Of a stretch of 64,000 nt of DNA, positions 59,991-64,000 are shown piece by piece. The DNA is from Azonexus sp. (GTDB lineage: Bacteria > Pseudomonadota > Gammaproteobacteria > Burkholderiales > Rhodocyclaceae): the NCBI GenBank assembly GCA_031274715.1, contig JAISPT010000011.1, positions 1-64,000 of the forward strand, given 5' to 3'. The notes below the pieces were generated by a model that had not been told where the DNA came from, ran no database searches, and worked only from the letters and a program-made list of their open reading frames with translations. The stretch's first letter is position 1, and every line of letters begins with the position of its first letter. A program made the translations under genes and the position numbers.

Positions 59991-61331
59991 TCAGAAGTTG
60001 TGGTTAAGCTGGGCGGAAAGGATGTTCACGCTAGTGTCGAACTCGCCGCGGATGGTCTGCACGGTACTTTCGGTTCCTGGGTAGCCGACGTTGACCGCGC
60101 GGTTGGTTTTGACCTTGTCGAAGAAGATGTGGGTATAGCCGACATCGACCGAGGTCGCCTTGCTCAACTCGAACTTGGCACCGCAGGACAGCCAGGTGCG
60201 GTTGGCATCCGGCAGGGTCATCGTGCGGTCCTTTGCCGACCGGACCGGGGTCTGGTCGCGGGCAACGCCAAAACGCAGCTTCAGGGTGTCGCTGTAGCGG
60301 TAATTGGCACCCAGACCAACGCGCCAAGTGTCCTTGAAGCGGTACTCCAGCTTGTTCAATGGCGCGCCGCTTTCCTTGTTTTCGAGGTGGATCGTATCGA
60401 GCACGCTCCAGTCGGTCCAGGTCACATCGCCGAGGACTTCCCAGCGCTCGCCGACGCTTTGCGACAAGGCGATGGAGAGGTTGGCTGGCGTCTTGAGATC
60501 GGCCTTGATCTTTTGGTTGACCAGCGGTGGAAGCATTCCGGGAATCCCCGGAGATGTCGACGCCCATTTTGCTTTGCCGTCGAGCTCGAAATCGAGTTGC
60601 GAGCGATAGGCTAGGCCGAGCCGGGTGGTTGGCGTCAACTGAAACATCGCGCCCAAGTTATAGCCCACCGCCCAGCCATCGCCCTTGACGTCGAGGGTAT
60701 TGCCCCTCGTATAGCCCGCAGCTGGAAACACGATCGGTACACCCTGCTTGAAGTGCGACATGTTGCGCGCGAAGTTGATGCCAACCCCCAGGGACACCGC
60801 CTCATTGATTTTCCAGGCGAGCGAGGGGTTGATATTGAACTGCTGCATCTCGAAGAAAAATCCGGCATTGCGACCGACGAAATTGTTGTTGTACTCGGTG
60901 AGGCTGCCGTAGGTCGGCCCGAAGCCGAGGCCGAGACTGATCCGGTCATCCACACTCCAAACCCAGTAGGCGCTTGGCAGCAAGGCGGTATCCCCACCGT
61001 CGCCACCATTGCCGGTCGGCAGGTAAAGGAGGCCTGCCGCCCCCAGTGGGTGTCCAGGAGTGTTCGACGATCCCTTGTCGTCAAACTTGATGGAACGCTG
61101 GAGGATGGTTCCGGACAGGGAAATATTGTGTCCGCGCGGCAGGTAAGTCATTCCCGCCGGGTTGAAGAACACCGTCGAAGCGTCCTCGGCCGCCGCCGCC
61201 GCGCCGGCGTAGGCAATACCGTTGCCCGATCCGTTCTGGTTCTGCAACTGGAACCCGGAGGCCACCGCGCTGCCCGAAAAGACGATGGCGAGTAAAGCGG
61301 GAATCCAGCACAGCACGATGGTTTTGTGCAT
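59991..61331 (-). CDS. fadL: FadL-type outer-membrane long-chain fatty-acid porin
   Basis: 446 residues if started at ATG 61331, which gives a normal signal peptide (IVLCWIPALLAIVFSGSAVA) and the mature FadL N-terminus SGFQLQNQNGSGNGIAYAGA with NPAGMTYLPRG. Beta-barrel with alternating pattern and terminal aromatic NHNF. It passes fatty acids across the outer membrane for FadD, encoded nearby. The frame is open further upstream, with a better ribosome site (GGAAACG) for ATG 61406. That start would add another hydrophobic helix, so the true N-terminus is uncertain. Confidence 0.88.
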   Translation of the reverse strand: MHKTIVLCWIPALLAIVFSGSAVASGFQLQNQNGSGNGIAYAGAAAAAEDASTVFFNPAGMTYLPRGHNISLSGTILQRSIKFDDKGSSNTPGHPLGAAGLLYLPTGNGGDGGDTALLPSAYWVWSVDDRISLGLGFGPTYGSLTEYNNNFVGRNAGFFFEMQQFNINPSLAWKINEAVSLGVGINFARNMSHFKQGVPIVFPAAGYTRGNTLDVKGDGWAVGYNLGAMFQLTPTTRLGLAYRSQLDFELDGKAKWASTSPGIPGMLPPLVNQKIKADLKTPANLSIALSQSVGERWEVLGDVTWTDWSVLDTIHLENKESGAPLNKLEYRFKDTWRVGLGANYRYSDTLKLRFGVARDQTPVRSAKDRTMTLPDANRTWLSCGAKFELSKATSVDVGYTHIFFDKVKTNRAVNVGYPGTESTVQTIRGEFDTSVNILSAQLNHNF

Positions 61332-61627
61332 GAAACGGGCGCAGCTGAGCCCGGCCAAAACCACCAGGGCAACTACCCCGAGCAAAGGGATAAGGCTGTC
61401 GGACATATTGTTCGTTTCCATTTTTGGTCTTGTATCGTCGTAGCGGGCGTTGGTCCCCAACCGCCTTGCGCGTCATCGGGGGCGCCCGCGGGCCGCCGAG
61501 CAAGGAGAATAACCTAGTGCAAGCCTTTTCTCGACCCAGTTCCGCCTGCAATCGATCGAACACGTAACAACCGCCCGACAAGCGCAGCCTTCTGATCGTC
61601 ATCCCACGCCTGGACAGCGTTACCGCC

Positions 61628-62185
61628 TCACAGCACGGCTGAATCCTGCTTCGGTACCGGCAGCGGACGCGGATGCGGCTGCTCGTATATCTGGAAACGG
61701 CACAACACCTCACGACCGCTCTTGCGCTCCGGCAAACGCTTCGCTGTTTCACAGACCAGCGGCCAGGAAGTCAGTGGCACCGATTCGGGAAACAAGGTAT
61801 CGCCAGCGAACGGCATATCGATGCGGGTCAGGTAGAAACGACGGCAATAGGGCCAGGCAGCAGCATAGATCGATGCTCCACCGATGACGAACACCGGTTT
61901 GCCAGTCGCTAGTGCGGCACGCAACCCCTCCTCGACCGAGGCGACCCGATGGCAACCGGGCCGCAACACCAGATCCGCCCGACGGCTGACGATGAAGGAA
62001 TAGGCCGGCACCTCATCCATCGACTCATAGGTCAGCCGGCCGACGAGCAAAGCCGCGCCGGCGATCGTGGCCTCGAAATAGGCCAGCTCCTCCGGAATAT
62101 CCCAGGGCAGCCAGTTGTCCAGCCCGAGCATGCCGTTGCTGGCCACGGCGCCGATAGCGGCGATCAGCGGCGCAGCGCGTTCCAT
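61628..62185 (-). CDS. folA: Dihydrofolate reductase
   Basis: 185 residues. DHFR motifs are present: IAAIGAVASNGMLGLDNWLP, PWDIPEEL with the acidic active-site residue, LLVGRLTYESM, FIVSRR and FVIGGASIYAAAWPYCRRFY. It reduces dihydrofolate to tetrahydrofolate with NADPH. The C-terminal ~20 residues (QPHPRPLPVPKQ) are an unusual Pro-rich extension. Overlaps the FolB-like gene by 22 bases. Confidence 0.9.
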   Translation of the reverse strand: MERAAPLIAAIGAVASNGMLGLDNWLPWDIPEELAYFEATIAGAALLVGRLTYESMDEVPAYSFIVSRRADLVLRPGCHRVASVEEGLRAALATGKPVFVIGGASIYAAAWPYCRRFYLTRIDMPFAGDTLFPESVPLTSWPLVCETAKRLPERKSGREVLCRFQIYEQPHPRPLPVPKQDSAVL

Positions 62186-62547
62186 TGCGCACGGCTCAGT
62201 CGCAGCGAGATGGCCGGCGTTCCCTGGCCTTTGTAGACATGCGGCTTGTGCATCGAGACGAAGACCTCGGTCACGATGGCGATGGAAAAGATCGCATCCA
62301 TCACCTGAAGAATGCTGGACTCCAGGCAAACGCTGTGCTCGTTCTGCTCCAGCCGGCGGATGGCCAGGAAAACCGCTTCGTAATCCACTACCTGGCGGAT
62401 ATCGTTCGGATCGGCAACGGCGGCCACCGGCGCCCAGGCATCGGCATGGACGATAACCGCCTGGGGGCCGTGCTGTTCCAGCGGATTGCACCCGGTCCGC
62501 AACTGGATGGTGGTATCGACGGATGCGCACCAGTGGTCGGTTAACAC
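62164..62547 (-). CDS. folB: Dihydroneopterin aldolase-like protein (FolB/FolX fold)
   Basis: 127 residues. Tunnelling-fold (T-fold) features: VIVHADAWAPV, DIRQVVDYEAVFLAIRRL (the VDY motif), a helix LESSILQVMDAIFS with Glu, and SMHKPHVYKGQGTP with the conserved K-P. FolB converts dihydroneopterin to 6-hydroxymethyldihydropterin in folate synthesis. Sequence is divergent from E. coli FolB, so FolX-like epimerase is an alternative. Overlap with folA supports a folate role. Confidence 0.75.
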   Translation of the reverse strand: MLTDHWCASVDTTIQLRTGCNPLEQHGPQAVIVHADAWAPVAAVADPNDIRQVVDYEAVFLAIRRLEQNEHSVCLESSILQVMDAIFSIAIVTEVFVSMHKPHVYKGQGTPAISLRLSRAQWNALRR

Positions 62548-62610
62548 AGAAAGACCCCCTTGCTCGGAAACGATTAGTAATGCTGCAACGATACCAGACG
62601 CCCGGACAGC

Positions 62611-62632
62611 AAAAAGGGCGCCGCAGCGCCCT
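62611..62632 (-). terminator. Rho-independent terminator after the coiled-coil/Q-rich genes
   Basis: Stem AGGGCGC/GCGCCCT with loop CGCA, followed on the minus strand by TTTTT. It lies 24 bp after the stop at 62656. Confidence 0.85.
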
Positions 62633-62655
62633 GGATGGAAACCTCGACGGAACCT

Positions 62656-63051
62656 TCAGGCCGTCACATTCACCAATGTTCCCGTCGTCTGCCCGGAGGA
62701 ATTGACGACGACTGGCGGCGCCTGCTGCACCGAAGACGGCACCTGCACCTCATTGGCGATCTGCGCCCGCAACTCGCCGATGCCTTGCTGGATCTGGGTC
62801 AGCGATTTCATCGCCTGCACGCCGCGTTGCGCGTTATCGGCATCGACCTGGGCCTGCGACGACTCGCCCTGCAGCGTACGGGCGTTCTCCTGGGCTCGAT
62901 CGGCCGCCGATTGTGCCTGCCGCGCCTGCGCCCGCAGGGCGTGCGCCTGTTGCTCGGCCTGGTCGGCACTACGCTGCGCCTGCTGCTGCTGGAGCTGCGC
63001 CCAGAGCCCGGCACCCGGCGACGCCAGTCCTGCGCTTGCGCCGATGGCCAT
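62656..63051 (-). CDS. Ala/Gln-rich coiled-coil protein with GQTTGTLVNVTA tail
   Basis: 131 residues. Short Gly/Ala/Ser start, then an extended coiled coil (~15-95) of Gln/Ala/Arg heptads (QLQQQQAQRSADQAEQQAHA), a loose Val/Pro segment and a C-terminal NSSGQTTGTLVNVTA. No signal peptide is evident. The tail is nearly the same as that of the neighbouring 71-residue protein, so the two probably share a partner or location. Unknown family. Confidence 0.6.
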   Translation of the reverse strand: MAIGASAGLASPGAGLWAQLQQQQAQRSADQAEQQAHALRAQARQAQSAADRAQENARTLQGESSQAQVDADNAQRGVQAMKSLTQIQQGIGELRAQIANEVQVPSSVQQAPPVVVNSSGQTTGTLVNVTA

Positions 63052-63075
63052 GATCCACCGTTCCTATCCGCCCAC

Positions 63076-63291
63076 TCAGGCAGCGACGTTAATCAGCGTG
63101 CCGGTGGTTTGTCCCTGCGCATTAGTCACCGGCTGGGGCGGCACCTGCTGCTGTACCTGTTGTGTCTGTTGCGCCTGGCGCGCTTGCTGTGCCTGTTGGG
63201 TTTGCTGCGCCTGCTGGGCTTGCTGGGTCTGTGCCGTATTGCTCGACGTCACAAAGGGATTGCTGCCTGCGCTTACCGATTGGATATCCAT
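63076..63291 (-). CDS. Short Gln-rich protein with GQTTGTLINVAA tail
   Basis: 71 residues starting MDIQSVSAGSNPFVTSSNTA, then a low-complexity run of QQAQQ/QQTQQ repeats (~22-50) and the C-terminal NAQGQTTGTLINVAA. 24 bp upstream of the coiled-coil gene that has the matching tail. Low complexity makes the ORF less certain alone, but the shared tail and operon order argue that it is expressed. Confidence 0.55.
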   Translation of the reverse strand: MDIQSVSAGSNPFVTSSNTAQTQQAQQAQQTQQAQQARQAQQTQQVQQQVPPQPVTNAQGQTTGTLINVAA

Positions 63292-63401
63292 GCTTTACTC
63301 CTTGAACAAATCAACACCCTGTCTTAACTCTACACCATTTCGGCAAATATTCCAGCAGAACAAAAATTGACAGCAGTTAGCGGTTAAAAGTAGAAAAAGA
63401 A

Positions 63402-63426
63402 AAAGGCCTGAAAAACTCAGGCCTTT
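63402..63426 (-). terminator. Terminator of tRNA-Val
   Basis: Perfect 10-bp stem AAAGGCCTGA/TCAGGCCTTT with a 5-base loop. On the minus strand it is followed by TTCTTTTTC, 15 bp after the tRNA 3' end. Confidence 0.85.
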
Positions 63427-63440
63427 GACTTTTCGTCGCA

Positions 63441-63515
63441 TGGTGGGCGGTACTGGGATCGAACCAGTGACCCCTGCCGTGTGAAGGCAGTGCTCTACCG
63501 CTGAGCTAACCGCCC
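63441..63515 (-). tRNA. tRNA-Val (anticodon CAC)
   Basis: 75 nt including an encoded CCA. On the minus strand: acceptor GGGCGGT pairs with ACCGCCC, D-arm AGCTCAGCGGTAGAGC, anticodon stem CTGCC/GGCAG around loop TTCACAC (anticodon CAC, reads GUG), and T-arm GGTTCGATCC. Confidence 0.95.
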
Positions 63516-63611
63516 ATCCGCGAGGCGCGCATTAGAACACAACACGGACTGCGGGTCAAACCCGGCTCGGCTAGAATAGCGAACTTTGTTTCCGCCAGGA
63601 TCGCACCATCC

Positions 63612-64000
63612 ATGAAGCCCGTTCGTACCCGTTTCGCCCCCAGCCCTACCGGTTATCTGCATATCGGTGGCGCCCGCACCGCGTTGTTCTCCTGGGCCTA
63701 CGCCCGTCGTCACGGTGGTTGCTTCATCCTGCGCGTCGAGGACACCGACGTCGCTCGCTCGACGCCGGAAGCCGTGCAGGCCATCCTCGACGGTATGGCC
63801 TGGCTGGAACTGGCGCACGACGAAGGTCCGTTCTACCAGATGCAGCGCATGGACCGCTACAAGGAAGTAATCCGGCAGATGCTGGCCAACGGCACCGCCT
63901 ATCATTGCTACACCACCCGAGAGGAACTCGACACCCTGCGCACCGAGCAGGAAGCGCGTAAGGAAAAGCCGCGCTACGACGGCCGCTGGCGTCCGGAGGT
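63612..64000 (+). CDS. gltX: Glutamyl-tRNA synthetase (5' part, runs off the window)
   Basis: First 129 codons of a class I synthetase. The HIGH-type motif is in RFAPSPTGYLHIGGARTALF, followed by LRVEDTDVARS and the GlnS/GltX-typical DGMAWLELAHDEGPFYQMQR. It charges tRNA-Glu. Divergent from tRNA-Val with 96 bp between. Truncated by the window end, not by mutation. Confidence 0.95.
   Translation, partial: MKPVRTRFAPSPTGYLHIGGARTALFSWAYARRHGGCFILRVEDTDVARSTPEAVQAILDGMAWLELAHDEGPFYQMQRMDRYKEVIRQMLANGTAYHCYTTREELDTLRTEQEARKEKPRYDGRWRPE

Noticed and set aside
1..64000. CRISPR arrays, prophage genes or a replication origin
   Set aside because: No regularly spaced repeats, phage structural genes or DnaA-box clusters were noticed on either strand.

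Overview
The window is high-GC, densely packed bacterial chromosome. The gene content (RegB/RegA redox regulators, class I PHA synthesis, a clade II-type nitrous oxide reductase cluster, MenB/MenC, tRNA-Val and gltX) fits a facultatively denitrifying betaproteobacterium of the Rhodocyclales, of the Dechloromonas/Azonexus kind. That assignment is an inference from family resemblance and was not tested by a search.

Layout. 1-2346: an IlvN-like ACT protein and menB-menC. 2377-6317 (minus): phaC, two phaB paralogues and phaR, for polyhydroxyalkanoate storage. 6480-13444: a small membrane protein, an IS3-type transposase remnant, then a four-gene efflux operon (outer-membrane lipoprotein, YhiI-like, RbbA-like, YhhJ-like). 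13478-17743: pgeF-rluD, bamD, a DUF3293 gene and rmuC. 17744-19304: an AT-rich integron-type gene cassette between two attC-like sites with no integrase in view. 19305-30366: a DUF748 giant, a PleD-like diguanylate cyclase, a DUF2339-DUF3999 pair, MarC, a cysteine hydrolase and a tautomerase. 30454-36411: LysR regulator, gloB, a methyltransferase, rnhA, dnaQ, a lipase and an M18 aminopeptidase. 36550-37541: a small exported protein and a dihaem cytochrome c.

37629-53004 is the respiratory core. RegB/RegA-type regulators come first, then a divergent copper-delivery operon (membrane-anchored protein, SCO, PCuAC). The nos cluster follows: nosZ, two c-type cytochromes, nosB, nosD, nosG, nosH, an embedded methylmalonyl-CoA-decarboxylase-like gene, nosF, nosL, nosY and a TlpA-type thioredoxin. 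NosZ has a Sec-type rather than Tat-type leader, and nosB, nosG and nosH are present, which is the clade II arrangement. The cytochromes and NosG/NosH would carry electrons from quinol to NosZ. NosD/F/Y, NosL, SCO and PCuAC would build and load its copper centres. A 267-bp element with 31-bp terminal inverted repeats sits exactly between the nosB stop and the nosD start.

53038-64000: a coiled-coil protein, nitronate monooxygenase-like gene, fadD and a truncated 3-hydroxyacyl-CoA dehydrogenase (minus); an AraC-type regulator and a four-gene membrane/epimerase operon (plus); fadL, folA-folB, two tandem short repeat-rich proteins with a shared C-terminal tail, tRNA-Val(CAC), and the start of gltX.

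The most unusual items are the lone gene cassette (a CALIN-like locus), the three-way-junction MITE inside the nos operon, the scpB-like gene embedded in nos, and the IS remnant bordering the efflux operon. I saw no CRISPR array, prophage or replication origin.
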